A stretch of 64,000 bases of DNA, taken from contig NZ_JAAGPI010000021.1 of assembly GCF_017104715.1 (NCBI RefSeq), forward strand, positions 62,001 to 126,000, written 5' to 3'. Position numbers and translations under genes: made by a program. The notes under the pieces are model-generated. The model was not told the DNA's origin. It worked only from the letters and a program-made list of their open reading frames with translations, and searched no databases. Each line of letters starts with the position of its first letter. The stretch's first letter is position 1. Of this stretch, positions 33,802-42,310 are shown piece after piece. The DNA is from Burkholderia sp. Ac-20365 (GTDB lineage Bacteria > Pseudomonadota > Gammaproteobacteria > Burkholderiales > Burkholderiaceae).

Positions 33802-33835
33802 TTGCATTCTAATACACAGCTGTATCTGAATGCAA
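33802..33835. promoter_or_regulatory. Palindromic operator between the RND operon and tetR
   Basis: A 34-base dyad: the arm ends TTGCATTC and GAATGCAA are perfect and the inner ATACA/TGTAT also match (13 of 17 positions per arm). On the minus strand TTGCAT and TAGAAT, 18 bases apart, within the dyad could be the -35 and -10 of the efflux operon. Binding by the divergent TetR regulator would then block transcription. Confidence 0.7.
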
Positions 33836-33874
33836 AACTGAATCTCGTGACGGATCGATGCTAGACTGTTAAAT

Positions 33875-34495
33875 ATGAAACGCATACGACTCACCCGCGA
33901 ACAGAGCAAAGACCAGACGCGCCTGCGTTTGCTCGATGCCGCGCAGGCCATTTTCATGAAGAAGGGGTTCGTCGCGGCGAGCGTCGAGGACATCGCGGAA
34001 GCGGCGGGCTACACACGCGGTGCGTTCTATTCGAACTTCCGCAGCAAGCCAGAACTCTTCTTGGAACTGCTGCGTCGCGATCACGAGGCGATGCAGGCGG
34101 ATCTGCAGAACATCTTCGAAGCGAACGCGACGCGCGAAGAGATGGAGGCGAGCGTGCTGCGCTATTACAGCCGCATGCCGAGCGAGAACAAGTGCTTCCT
34201 GCTATGGGTCGAGGCGAAGCTGCTCGCCGCGCGCGATGCGCGGTTTCGCGTGCGCTTTAATGCATTCATGAACGAGAAACTCGAGCAGTTGACTGCATAC
34301 ATCACGGAATTTTCGGTGCGCGTGGGCACGCCGCTGCCGTTGCCCGCCGAAACGCTGGCTGTCGGTTTAATGGGTTTGTGCGACGGCATGCAGTTTTTCT
34401 TTACCATCGACCCGCAGCGTTTCTCAGGTGACCGCGCAGAAGAAGTGCTCGGCAATTTCTTTGCGCGTGTCGTGTTCGGCCGGACGATGCAATAG
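33875..34495 (+). CDS. TetR family transcriptional regulator (efflux repressor)
   Basis: A 206-residue TetR protein. The HTH (about 15-60) contains SVEDIAEAAGYTRGAFYSNFRSK, typical of AcrR-class repressors. The C-terminal part resembles TetR_C domains that bind hydrophobic ligands. It is divergent from the RND operon with a palindrome between them, so local repression relieved by a pump substrate is the likely mode (inference). Confidence 0.88.
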   Translation: MKRIRLTREQSKDQTRLRLLDAAQAIFMKKGFVAASVEDIAEAAGYTRGAFYSNFRSKPELFLELLRRDHEAMQADLQNIFEANATREEMEASVLRYYSRMPSENKCFLLWVEAKLLAARDARFRVRFNAFMNEKLEQLTAYITEFSVRVGTPLPLPAETLAVGLMGLCDGMQFFFTIDPQRFSGDRAEEVLGNFFARVVFGRTMQ

Positions 34496-34506
34496 GCGCG
34501 GCGCGC

Positions 34507-34881
34507 TCAGATCCACACGTCGTTCGCGGCGGTTCGCTCGCTGGTTTCGTTGCCCGTGTTCTTCACACCGCGCGGCTCGATCAACAGCAGTTTCACTTCT
34601 TTTTCTGCGTAGGGCTTGTGCTCCTTGCCCTTCGGCACGACGAACATTTCTCCCGCTCCTATCGTCACCGCACCGTCGCGAAAGTCGATGCGCAGTTCGC
34701 CTTCCAGCACGATAAAGGTTTCATCCGTATCGGCATGATCGTGCCAGATGAAATCGCCTTCGATCTTCACGATTTTGAACTGGTAGTCGTTCATCTCGGC
34801 GACCACACGTTGCTGCCACTGGTCGTGGATCAGGCTGAGCTTGGCGGCGAAATTGATCGCTTGATAGGACGTAACGGACAT
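34507..34881 (-). CDS. Cupin domain-containing protein
   Basis: A 124-residue single-cupin protein. Metal ligands are visible as WHDHADTDETFIVLEGE (His, His, Glu) and GKEHKP (His). The small beta-barrel could be an enzyme or a sensor; the substrate is unknown. ATG has AAAGGAAA upstream. It lies downstream of an AraC regulator gene on the same strand but with its own gap of about 110 bases. Confidence 0.85.
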   Translation of the reverse strand: MSVTSYQAINFAAKLSLIHDQWQQRVVAEMNDYQFKIVKIEGDFIWHDHADTDETFIVLEGELRIDFRDGAVTIGAGEMFVVPKGKEHKPYAEKEVKLLLIEPRGVKNTGNETSERTAANDVWI

Positions 34882-34993
34882 GGCATTTCCTTTCGTTGAA
34901 GGTGGATGCCGCGAGTGTAGGGACGCGCGCGCTCAAACGTCTTGAACGTTCGTGCACGCGCGATTGCGATTCGAAAGGAACGCGTGTGGCGTT

Positions 34994-35857
34994 CTAGCGG
35001 GTTTGCGGGTCGAGCATGCGCAGCCAGCGCGACGGCGTCACGCCATAGGCGGCCACGAAATGGCGCGTCATGTGACTCTGATCCGCGAAACCCGCGGCAG
35101 CGGCGGCGTCGACGAGCGCCATGCCGCCGAGCATCGATTGACGCGCGGCGTCGAGCCGTCGCATTGTCAGATAGCGATGCGGGCTGGTGCCGAAGAACGC
35201 ACGGAAATCGCGCGACAGGCTCCAGCGGTCGCGGCCGCTCGCGGCGGCCAGTTCGTCGAGCGTAACAGGGCGCTCGAGCGACGCGTGCATATAGTCACGC
35301 GCGCGTTGCGCGGCGCGGAAGTCGGCCGAAGCGCGCAATGGGCGCGCGCCCGACACGGCGTCGAGCGCATGCGCGAGATCGAAGAGCGCGTCGTCCTGCT
35401 CCAGCGGGTCCATCGCGCGGTCGATGCCCTGCAACAGCGCTTCCGTCGCGGCGGCGAGGCGCGGATCGGTCGACAACCCACCTTCGATGAACGGCAACGG
35501 TTTGCCGCCCAGCGCCGCCTGGAACAGCGCGGGCTCGACGTAGATCATCCGGTAGCGGAAGCCTTCTTCCGTGCCGGCCTGGCCGTCGTGCATTTCGTCG
35601 GGGTGCAGCACCATCGTGCCGCCGGGCAGGCTGTTGCGCACACTGCGCCGGTAGTGAAAGCTCTGCACGCCCGCGAGCGTGCGGCCGATCGCGTAGGTGT
35701 CGTGCCGGTGCAGCGCGTAGCCGTTGTGCTGGAAAAATGCCTCGATGCGTTCGACGCCGCCCTGCGCGGGCGCGCGGCGAATCCAGTCGTGCGCGAGCCC
35801 CGTCGCATTCACCGTCGCATTCACCGTCGAGGCGGGCTTCGTATCTTGCTGCTGCAT
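34994..35857 (-). CDS. AraC family transcriptional regulator
   Basis: A regulator of 287 residues from ATG at 35857. The N-terminal cupin-like ligand domain (HRHDTYAIGRTLAGVQSF, then GTMVLHPDEMHDG) precedes a double HTH (about 190-285) with LDELAAASGRDRWSLSRDFRAFFG and AAAAGFADQSHMTRHFVAAYG. An in-frame TTG at 35890 would overlap the upstream DUF2795 gene. Near the start a 12-base tandem duplication gives VNATVNAT. The target and effector are unknown; the cupin gene downstream is one candidate. Confidence 0.87.
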   Translation of the reverse strand: MQQQDTKPASTVNATVNATGLAHDWIRRAPAQGGVERIEAFFQHNGYALHRHDTYAIGRTLAGVQSFHYRRSVRNSLPGGTMVLHPDEMHDGQAGTEEGFRYRMIYVEPALFQAALGGKPLPFIEGGLSTDPRLAAATEALLQGIDRAMDPLEQDDALFDLAHALDAVSGARPLRASADFRAAQRARDYMHASLERPVTLDELAAASGRDRWSLSRDFRAFFGTSPHRYLTMRRLDAARQSMLGGMALVDAAAAAGFADQSHMTRHFVAAYGVTPSRWLRMLDPQTR

Positions 35858-35879
35858 AAGCTTGCCGTCGGATTTGCCG

Positions 35880-36110
35880 TCAGATGCCAAGACCCGGCCC
35901 GAAATTGCTGCCGAGCAGCTTCGTCACCGACTGGATATCCGTGTAGTCCTGCTCGGGCAGGCCGTCGAGCATCGACAGCACTTCGTTGCTCGCACCAGCT
36001 TCGCGCGCGGCATCGACGAGCGCGTCCTTATTGAGCGGGTAAGTAACGCCGCTCAGGATATCTGCAATCTGCAGGTCGATCGATTCACCCGGAATAGCCG
36101 ATGCCGTCAT
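35880..36110 (-). CDS. DUF2795 domain-containing protein
   Basis: A 76-residue protein with the DUF2795 pattern: an N-terminal helix (IADILSGVTYPLNKDALVDAA), then a second helical part with EVLSMLDGLPEQDYTDIQSV. The function of the family is unknown. ATG at 36110 has GGAG seven bases upstream; the longer frame to 36284 is not family-like. The stop lies 23 bases before the AraC ATG, so the two may be co-transcribed. Confidence 0.8.
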   Translation of the reverse strand: MTASAIPGESIDLQIADILSGVTYPLNKDALVDAAREAGASNEVLSMLDGLPEQDYTDIQSVTKLLGSNFGPGLGI

Positions 36111-36216
36111 GCTCGCGCTCCATTGTTCTGAAAGTAGTTGGCGCGAGCAGAACCATCTGCCCGGCGAGAATGCGCCCGGCGAGCCGGAGTCGACGTGTCC
36201 TGCGACGCTCGCGCCG

Positions 36217-36468
36217 TCATGTCTGCAGATGTTCGTCCTGTGCCACGAAGCCGCGCTCCAGGTGTCGCGACTTGGGCAGCGCAATGTGCTCCCATCGCTC
36301 CGGCCGGATATCGGTCTGGGCCGCGACGTCCGGCGCGGCGGGCGCGACGGGGGCGGCGTTGGCGCGGGCGGCGGCCGTATCGATCGTTCCGTCGGGCGCC
36401 GTATGCACGGGCGCGGCGAAACACGAAGCGGACAACGTCACCATGATCAACAGCGTCGAGGTTTTCAT
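36217..36468 (-). CDS. Small secreted hypothetical protein
   Basis: An 83-residue protein with a signal peptide (MKTSTLLIMVTLSASCFA, cleavage before APV), then an Ala/Pro-rich segment and a polar tail. No family is recognised. The start is supported by a near-perfect AGGAGG ribosome site. Probably periplasmic. Confidence 0.65.
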   Translation of the reverse strand: MKTSTLLIMVTLSASCFAAPVHTAPDGTIDTAAARANAAPVAPAAPDVAAQTDIRPERWEHIALPKSRHLERGFVAQDEHLQT

Positions 36469-36811
36469 CGCTCGACCTCCTTATGCCAGGCAGCGCAGGA
36501 ACTGCATGCAAGCGGTATGCCATTCGTCTAACAGCCGGATGACGCCCGCTCCACGCGGTTGCCGTCTGCGAGCACCGCGCGTCCCCCACATATTACGCCA
36601 GTTATTTTTACAAGCGCTGGAGAGGCGCCGCGAAGCGCGGAAATGGCGTGCCGATGATGAAGGTTTGAAGCGGTTTCGTGTCGGGCGGGTGCGCTGGCGC
36701 CTGCACCGGCGCGGCTGAGCGGGATGCGTGAGGCATCCCGTATGTAGAAAGCGGGTGGCGTTAACCCCCGGGACCAGCGGTCGCGCGTGGCGACTGTGTG
36801 CCGGAACGCCT
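36469..36811. other. Non-coding gap with a stem-loop
   Basis: About 340 bases with no convincing gene. A perfect hairpin CGGGATGC/GCATCCCG with a 5-base loop is at 36720-36740, but it lacks a T run. Confidence 0.4.
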
Positions 36812-38149
36812 TCAGCGCAGCACGTCGAAGCGCGCCCACGGCCACGAAGGCCGGTCGCGCATATAGCCATTCAGCCAGTTCCACTGCGGATGGCGCTTCA
36901 TGAACGCCTGCGCGTCGAACGGCCGGCCGCACGGATGGCCCCAGCGCGCGAAGAACGCCATGTCGCGCGCCATCTCGCTGTCGACAACCTTGCCGTCATT
37001 CGCGCCCCACGGATTGAACGGCCCGTGATCCGAACTGCCGAAGCGCTGGTCGTCGAGTTCCAGATGCCCGCAGATGGTCCGCGAACATGGATTGTCGGGC
37101 CGGTCGAGATAGACGTCGTGATGGTCGGCGATCATCTCTTTCGCCAGCTCGACATCGATCTTGCCGCGATGCATCTCTTCGAGTTGCATGAAGCGTAGCC
37201 GCCGCGCGCCGTTCCTGCGCACGTCGGTGTAATCCTCGCCTTCGCCCGTGCATTCCTGGTTGCGGATCTTCAGGTCGGTGGCCGTGTTGTAGCCGCAGTA
37301 GAAGCCGTCCTTCGTGCTTTCGAAACCGGAGCAGTGCAGGCCAAGTTCATAGCGGGCGATCTCGCCCGTCTTGATGTCGCCGAGCAGCCAGCTGTTCGCG
37401 TAGCCGCCATTGTTGGCGAGCGAGAACATCTCGCACCATTCGCCGATACTGTTCGCGTACTGCGTTGCGTGCCGCGAGCGGTAGAACTCGGGTGCGCCCG
37501 CCGCGTTGTAGCCGGCGAAATTCGAAATCGTGGTCTCCGTTACCATCAATCCCGCCGACGTCACCCAGAAATCCGTCAGGCTCGAAATACAGCCGGGCAA
37601 GCCTTGCATCAGGATGCGATTGCCCGACTCGGGCACGATGTCGAACACGACGTTGAACGCGTCGCCCGCTGCGTAGCGGTCCCATGAGTTATGCGCCATC
37701 ACGATGCGGCCGTCGCGCGTCGCGCTGCCCGTGGCGATGAATGCGCTGCAATGATGGCCGCGCCGGCCGCGCCACGGTTTGAGTCCGAGTTGCGGCTTCT
37801 GCTGCGCCGCGTGCTGCGGCCACCAGCTTTGCAGCAGATCCATGTAGCCGTTCCACGCGAGCACTTCGGCGAAGGTCAATTTCGCGCCATCGGCGATGCC
37901 CTGGATTTCGTCGGCGTATTCGTTGTCGATGCGCGGCGCGAACTGCTCGACGGCGGCGTTGATGAACGTGTCGAAGTCTTCGCCCGTGTCCCATCTCGCG
38001 AGATAGCGGGCGGTGTGGATCGCGTTCTGGATTTCGGCGGCGAGTAACTGGCCGTGCTGTTCGCCGCGGTCATAGGGCTCGCCTTCGATATGCACGAAGA
38101 TCCAGCCCGCATGATCGCGGCGCACGGCATCGATGGACGGTTTGCTCAT
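36812..38149 (-). CDS. C45 family autoproteolytic acyltransferase/hydrolase-like protein
   Basis: A 445-residue Ntn-hydrolase-type protein of the C45 / phospholipase B-like class. The likely nucleophile is C134 in RGHHCSAFIATG, which self-processing would expose as a new N-terminus. The upstream segment has YDRGEQHGQLLA and the following part MAHNSWDRY, as in the family. No signal peptide is seen. The natural substrate (an amide, beta-lactam-like or peptide bond) is not known. ATG at 38149 is preceded by GGGAG. Confidence 0.75.
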   Translation of the reverse strand: MSKPSIDAVRRDHAGWIFVHIEGEPYDRGEQHGQLLAAEIQNAIHTARYLARWDTGEDFDTFINAAVEQFAPRIDNEYADEIQGIADGAKLTFAEVLAWNGYMDLLQSWWPQHAAQQKPQLGLKPWRGRRGHHCSAFIATGSATRDGRIVMAHNSWDRYAAGDAFNVVFDIVPESGNRILMQGLPGCISSLTDFWVTSAGLMVTETTISNFAGYNAAGAPEFYRSRHATQYANSIGEWCEMFSLANNGGYANSWLLGDIKTGEIARYELGLHCSGFESTKDGFYCGYNTATDLKIRNQECTGEGEDYTDVRRNGARRLRFMQLEEMHRGKIDVELAKEMIADHHDVYLDRPDNPCSRTICGHLELDDQRFGSSDHGPFNPWGANDGKVVDSEMARDMAFFARWGHPCGRPFDAQAFMKRHPQWNWLNGYMRDRPSWPWARFDVLR

Positions 38150-38301
38150 CTTCGCTCCCGCTCGCAGAGCGGGCATCTCCGCCGGCGTTGCTCAGCGCCG
38201 TGCATCGCGGGATGCGGCTTGCGGCTCGTTTATGGTCAATCCATTGTAGGGAAATTGCCGCGCTTTGCCATGCGCCGAACGGATGCCGGGATGACGAAAA
38301 C

Positions 38302-40035
38302 CTAGCGCGTCGGGTTCATCCGGAAGTACGCGTCGAGCAGCGAAGTCTTGTAGACCACACCCGCGAGCGTCGGCCGGGCGGCGCTTTCGACCACGGGCAA
38401 TCGCTCGCCCTGGAATGCCATGAAATGCTGGAGCGCGACGCCGATCGGCATATCGGGTGTGAGCACGTCGAAATGGGGCTGCAGGTAATCTGCCGCTGTT
38501 TTCGCCGATGTATCGCGCTTGTCGAGCAGATCGGACGTGATGTCCTTCAACGCGACCACGCCGAGAAAGCAGCCGTTTTCATCCGTCACATACAGATACT
38601 TGACGGGATATTCGAGGAACACGCGCGTCATCTCCTGCACGGTCGCGTCCGGTTGCACGACGGTTTGCGGCGGGCGGATCAGTTCGCGCATCTGCGTCGA
38701 GCGCAGCCGCATACGTTCCTTTTCTTCGCGATTGCGGTGCAGCGTGACTTCGTACATCGACGTCTTGCCGATCGCGCGCGCCGCGAAGTACGCGACCACG
38801 CACGACACCATCAGCGGCAGCACGACCTGATAGCTCAAGGTCATTTCGAAGATCATCAGGATCGCCATCAGCGGCGCCTGGGTCGCGCCCGCGAGGAAGG
38901 CGCCCATGCCGACCATTGCGTAGGCGAACGGCGCCGAGGTGCCGTGCGGCCACAGTGAGTTCATGCCGAGGCCGAACAGCGAGCCGAGCACGGCGCCGAA
39001 GAAGAGCGTCGGCGTGAAAATGCCGCCGACGGCACCCGAGCCGACCGTCGCCGCCGTAGCAATCAGCTTGAACACCAGCACGATGACGAGCGCCGACCAC
39101 GTCCACGGCGAATGCAGGATCGAGTTGACGACGCTATAGCCGTTGCCCCACACCTCGGGCGTCCACACGGACAGAATGCCGACGATCAACCCGCCGAGCG
39201 CAAGCCGCACGGGCAGTGGAATCGGCAGACGCCGGAAGCTGGCCTTGCTGCCATCCATCAGTCGCAGGAACTGGGGCGCCGCCGCGCCGCACAGCAGACC
39301 GAGCGCGACGAACAGCAGCACTTCGAGTCCCGCGACGGGCGGGAATACGGGCATCTCGTAAGGCGGCTTGTAGCCGGCGAATTCGCGCATCAGGATGTTC
39401 GACACCACCGACGACACGACCACCGGCCCGAAGCTTTCCATTGCGATCGAGCCGAGCACCAGTTCGGTGACGAAGAACGCGCCCGCGATCGGCGCGCTAT
39501 ATGCAGATGTGATACCCGCCGCCGCACCGCAGGCGACGAGCAGTTTCAGCCGCGGCGGATCGAAATGCACGACGCGCCCGATCAGCGACGCACACAAGGC
39601 GGCCAGCTGCACCATTGGACCTTCGCGGCCAATCGAGCCGCCGCTCGAAATCGTGAACAGCGACGACGCGCTGCGCCACAAGCTCAGGCGCACGGGCACG
39701 ACGCCATCGCCGATCACGACGGCTTCCATGTAATCCGTATGCTGTTTCCTGTCGGCGCCGCGCTGCGCGATGACCAGCAGCACGCCCGCCGCGAGCCCGC
39801 CCAACGTGGGCAAGGCGATGCGCATCGGAATGGGCAGGCGCCGCGCCATTTCGACGAGACTGCCGTCCTGTCCGGTGAACGCGCGCTGCATCAGTGAGAT
39901 GCCTTCGCGGAAGGCGATCGTCGCAAAAGCGCCCACGATGCCGACGATCACCGACCACACCAGCATCGTGTGCGCATCGGACAGTCGGAACAGTTGGGCA
40001 GCGCGGGTGCGCAGTCTCAGCAGGAATGAAAGCAC
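38302..40035 (-). CDS. CLC family chloride channel/antiporter with CBS domains
   Basis: A 577-residue membrane protein. The selectivity motif GSIGREGP (gating E138) and GGIFTP are present, and about 11 hydrophobic helices fill residues 25-430. The cytoplasmic C-terminus holds a CBS pair (about 455-575: PDATVQEMTRVFLEYP, then TPDMPIGVALQHFMAFQGERLPVV), which usually senses adenine nucleotides. It moves chloride, possibly in exchange for protons. Monocistronic. Confidence 0.9.
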   Translation of the reverse strand: MLSFLLRLRTRAAQLFRLSDAHTMLVWSVIVGIVGAFATIAFREGISLMQRAFTGQDGSLVEMARRLPIPMRIALPTLGGLAAGVLLVIAQRGADRKQHTDYMEAVVIGDGVVPVRLSLWRSASSLFTISSGGSIGREGPMVQLAALCASLIGRVVHFDPPRLKLLVACGAAAGITSAYSAPIAGAFFVTELVLGSIAMESFGPVVVSSVVSNILMREFAGYKPPYEMPVFPPVAGLEVLLFVALGLLCGAAAPQFLRLMDGSKASFRRLPIPLPVRLALGGLIVGILSVWTPEVWGNGYSVVNSILHSPWTWSALVIVLVFKLIATAATVGSGAVGGIFTPTLFFGAVLGSLFGLGMNSLWPHGTSAPFAYAMVGMGAFLAGATQAPLMAILMIFEMTLSYQVVLPLMVSCVVAYFAARAIGKTSMYEVTLHRNREEKERMRLRSTQMRELIRPPQTVVQPDATVQEMTRVFLEYPVKYLYVTDENGCFLGVVALKDITSDLLDKRDTSAKTAADYLQPHFDVLTPDMPIGVALQHFMAFQGERLPVVESAARPTLAGVVYKTSLLDAYFRMNPTR

Positions 40036-40175
40036 GGCGGGAGCGGGCGTTTAAGGTTGGTTTTGTGGCGCGAGCCTTTGCATGTTATCGGCATTGCGCG
40101 TCGCGAGTTTGAAGAGGGGCGCGCCAATGTGCGAAAGCGCGCCGAGGCTCGATGAAAGCACGAAGTCAGCCCATC

Positions 40176-40913
40176 TCAGCGCGCGTCCTTGTCGAGTTCG
40201 GGATAGTGGCGGAACACGCAGGTTTCGTTGTACGGCAGACGTCGCTCCGAGTCGAGATAGGCGGCGATGTTCGGACGCTTGAGCACGGCGTCATGCAGCT
40301 TCGCAAGCCGCGGGTAGTGCTCGCCGAAATGCTTCATTCCGCGCGGAAAGGCGTAGTGCAAGCCGTCGATCAACTGGAACATCGACAGATCGACATAGGT
40401 CAGCGTGTCGCCGGCCATGTGCTTGTCGCCGGCGGGGTTCTGCTTCAGCACGCGCTCGAAATAGCTCATGAACTTCGGAATCCGGTTGTCGATGAAATCC
40501 GTCGCGCGGATTTTCGCGGCCTCTTTCTGTTCCTCGTAGTACATGCCCGATGCGAGCGGATGATGCGTGTCGTGTGCTTCCGTGACCATGTCGGCGATGG
40601 TCAGTTGCAGGCCGTTCGCGACGTAGCGCAGGCTTTCCACCTTCGGCGCGAGATTCAGCTTCGGCCCGAGGTAGAACAGGATGTTCGCGGTCTGCGAGAT
40701 GATCAGGTCGCCGTCCTGAAGGAACGGAGGTGCATACGGCAGGTACGCTTCCGATTTACTGCCCATCACGTCGATCATCGCGCCCGTGCCAAGGCCGTCC
40801 TGCTCGTCGCCGCGCGTGACCTCGATGTAGTCCGCCTGCGCTTCCTCCAGCGCCAGCCGCACGAATTCGCCGCGGCCCTGCAAGCCATCCCAGTAATAGA
40901 GCTGATAAGTCAT
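40176..40913 (-). CDS. Glutathione S-transferase family protein
   Basis: A 245-residue soluble protein with an N-terminal thioredoxin-like domain. It has YQLYYWDGLQGRGE with a Tyr at the usual GSH-activating site, and SQTANILFYLG in place of the canonical SxAIxRYL. A helical C-terminal domain has DTLTYVDLSMFQLIDGL. It resembles the sigma/mu-like GST group. ATG at 40913 follows GAGGA; a longer frame to 40967 is unlikely. Confidence 0.88.
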   Translation of the reverse strand: MTYQLYYWDGLQGRGEFVRLALEEAQADYIEVTRGDEQDGLGTGAMIDVMGSKSEAYLPYAPPFLQDGDLIISQTANILFYLGPKLNLAPKVESLRYVANGLQLTIADMVTEAHDTHHPLASGMYYEEQKEAAKIRATDFIDNRIPKFMSYFERVLKQNPAGDKHMAGDTLTYVDLSMFQLIDGLHYAFPRGMKHFGEHYPRLAKLHDAVLKRPNIAAYLDSERRLPYNETCVFRHYPELDKDAR

Positions 40914-41073
40914 CGGTCGATCCTCATTCGGTTTTGGGCAGCGCGGGATCGCGCCGCGTTTGCACACGGAAGGGAGCTAGAAGTATGCCGCGCGATGCTT
41001 GCAACGGGTGTGCTTGCGGTAAGGCAAAAACGCGCGCCGTCGGCTTCCGGCCGATGGCGCGCGACAAGCACAA

Positions 41074-41096
41074 AAGCCCCGCGCGAGGCGGGGCTT
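41074..41096 (-). terminator. Rho-independent terminator after the YeiH-type gene
   Basis: AAGCCCCGC pairs with GCGGGGCTT around a 5-base loop. On the minus strand it ends with TTTT. Confidence 0.85.
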
Positions 41097-41114
41097 GTTG
41101 GCGGGAAGGCCGGC

Positions 41115-42185
41115 TTAGCCGAGCAGGTGCTGAACCAGCCACGTGATGCCGAGACCGCCGACGAAAAGCCACACGTACAGGATCAGGCCCGTCGTCAGCG
41201 CGCGGGGACCGGCGTCGCGGATCTGCGAGAGGCGCGTTTCGATGCCGAGCGCCGTCATGGCCATCGTCAGTGCAAACGTGTCGAGCATGTTGACGGTGCT
41301 GGTCGCCGCTTCGGGCAGGATATGCAGCGAGTTCACCGCGACACAGGCGAGAAAACCGAGTGCGAACCAGGGTACGGCGAGCTTGCGCGGTGCATGAGCG
41401 CCATCCTTTGCAGCAGCGCCGCGCGCCGGGCGGTTCACCCACATGCCGACCACCAGCAGCACGGGCACGAGCAGCATCACGCGGGTCATCTTGACGATGG
41501 TGGCGATATGCGTCGCTTCCGGGCTCACGTTGCTCGCCGCGCCTACAACCTGCGCGACTTCGTGAATCGTGCCGCCGAAGAACAGTCCCACGCCCGTCGT
41601 ATCCAGATGGAGGATGCCGGCGCGCAGCAAAGCGGGGTAGAGGAACATCGACAGCGTGCCGAACAGCACCACGCTGCCCACGGCCATCGCGCTCTTGTGC
41701 GGCTTCGATTGCAGCGTCGATTCGAACGCGAGCACGGCGGCCGCGCCGCAGATCGCGCTACCGGCTGCCGTGAGCAGTGCGCTGTCGCGGTCCAGCTTCA
41801 TCAGCTTCATGCCGGCCCAGGTGCCGATAATGAGCGTGCTGACCACGATCAGCAGCGATTCGGCGAGGCCCGGCAGGCCGACCTGTGCGATTTCCTGAAT
41901 GCTCACGCGCAAACCGAAGAACGCGACGGCAATGCGCAGCAGCTTGCGCGCCGAGAAGTTGACGCCGGCCGCCCAGCTATCGGGCATGCCGTCTTTCAGC
42001 GCATTGCCGTAGATCATCCCGCCGACGATACCGACGATCAGCGGGCTGATGCCGAGGTTCGCAATCGCCGGAATCGCGGCGATGCGCGTGACAGCGGCGG
42101 CGAACAGGGCGACGAACAGAATGCCGTTGATCTGGCCGCGCGTTGTGGACGGCGCGGAAACGGCATGGGTGTGAGCGGTGGACAT
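41115..42185 (-). CDS. YeiH family putative sulfate exporter
   Basis: A 356-residue inner-membrane protein with about ten helices. It has family motifs GISPLIVGIVGGMIYGN, GSAICGAAAVLAFES and GGTIHEVAQVVGAAS, characteristic of the YeiH/YadS group. Members are called putative sulfate exporters, linked to sulfonate or taurine catabolism in some bacteria, but the substrate is not proven. It is divergent from a LysR gene, the usual arrangement for this family. Confidence 0.87.
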   Translation of the reverse strand: MSTAHTHAVSAPSTTRGQINGILFVALFAAAVTRIAAIPAIANLGISPLIVGIVGGMIYGNALKDGMPDSWAAGVNFSARKLLRIAVAFFGLRVSIQEIAQVGLPGLAESLLIVVSTLIIGTWAGMKLMKLDRDSALLTAAGSAICGAAAVLAFESTLQSKPHKSAMAVGSVVLFGTLSMFLYPALLRAGILHLDTTGVGLFFGGTIHEVAQVVGAASNVSPEATHIATIVKMTRVMLLVPVLLVVGMWVNRPARGAAAKDGAHAPRKLAVPWFALGFLACVAVNSLHILPEAATSTVNMLDTFALTMAMTALGIETRLSQIRDAGPRALTTGLILYVWLFVGGLGITWLVQHLLG

Positions 42186-42233
42186 GGCTTCAACCTTTTC
42201 GGGAGCAGGTTTGCTACATGAGTCGATGGCCTT

Positions 42234-42277
42234 ATCCTAATTTGAATATATCGATATGAGAAATCGTGATTTAGGAT
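42234..42277. promoter_or_regulatory. AT-rich LysR-type operator between the yeiH-like and lysR genes
   Basis: ATCCTAA (42234-42240) and TTAGGAT (42271-42277) are inverted repeats. Inside and beyond are GAATATATCGATAT and GAAATATATCGG, near-direct repeats. The stretch is much more AT-rich than its surroundings and covers both divergent promoters, as expected of a LysR binding site. Confidence 0.6.
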
Positions 42278-42310
42278 GAAATATATCGGAGATTCTGATA
42301 GTTTTACGGA

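Noticed and set aside
40152..42221. 689-residue plus-strand frame opposite the GST and YeiH-type genes
   Set aside because: Low-complexity, Arg/His/Gln-rich, no domain; both opposite genes have clear families and ribosome sites.
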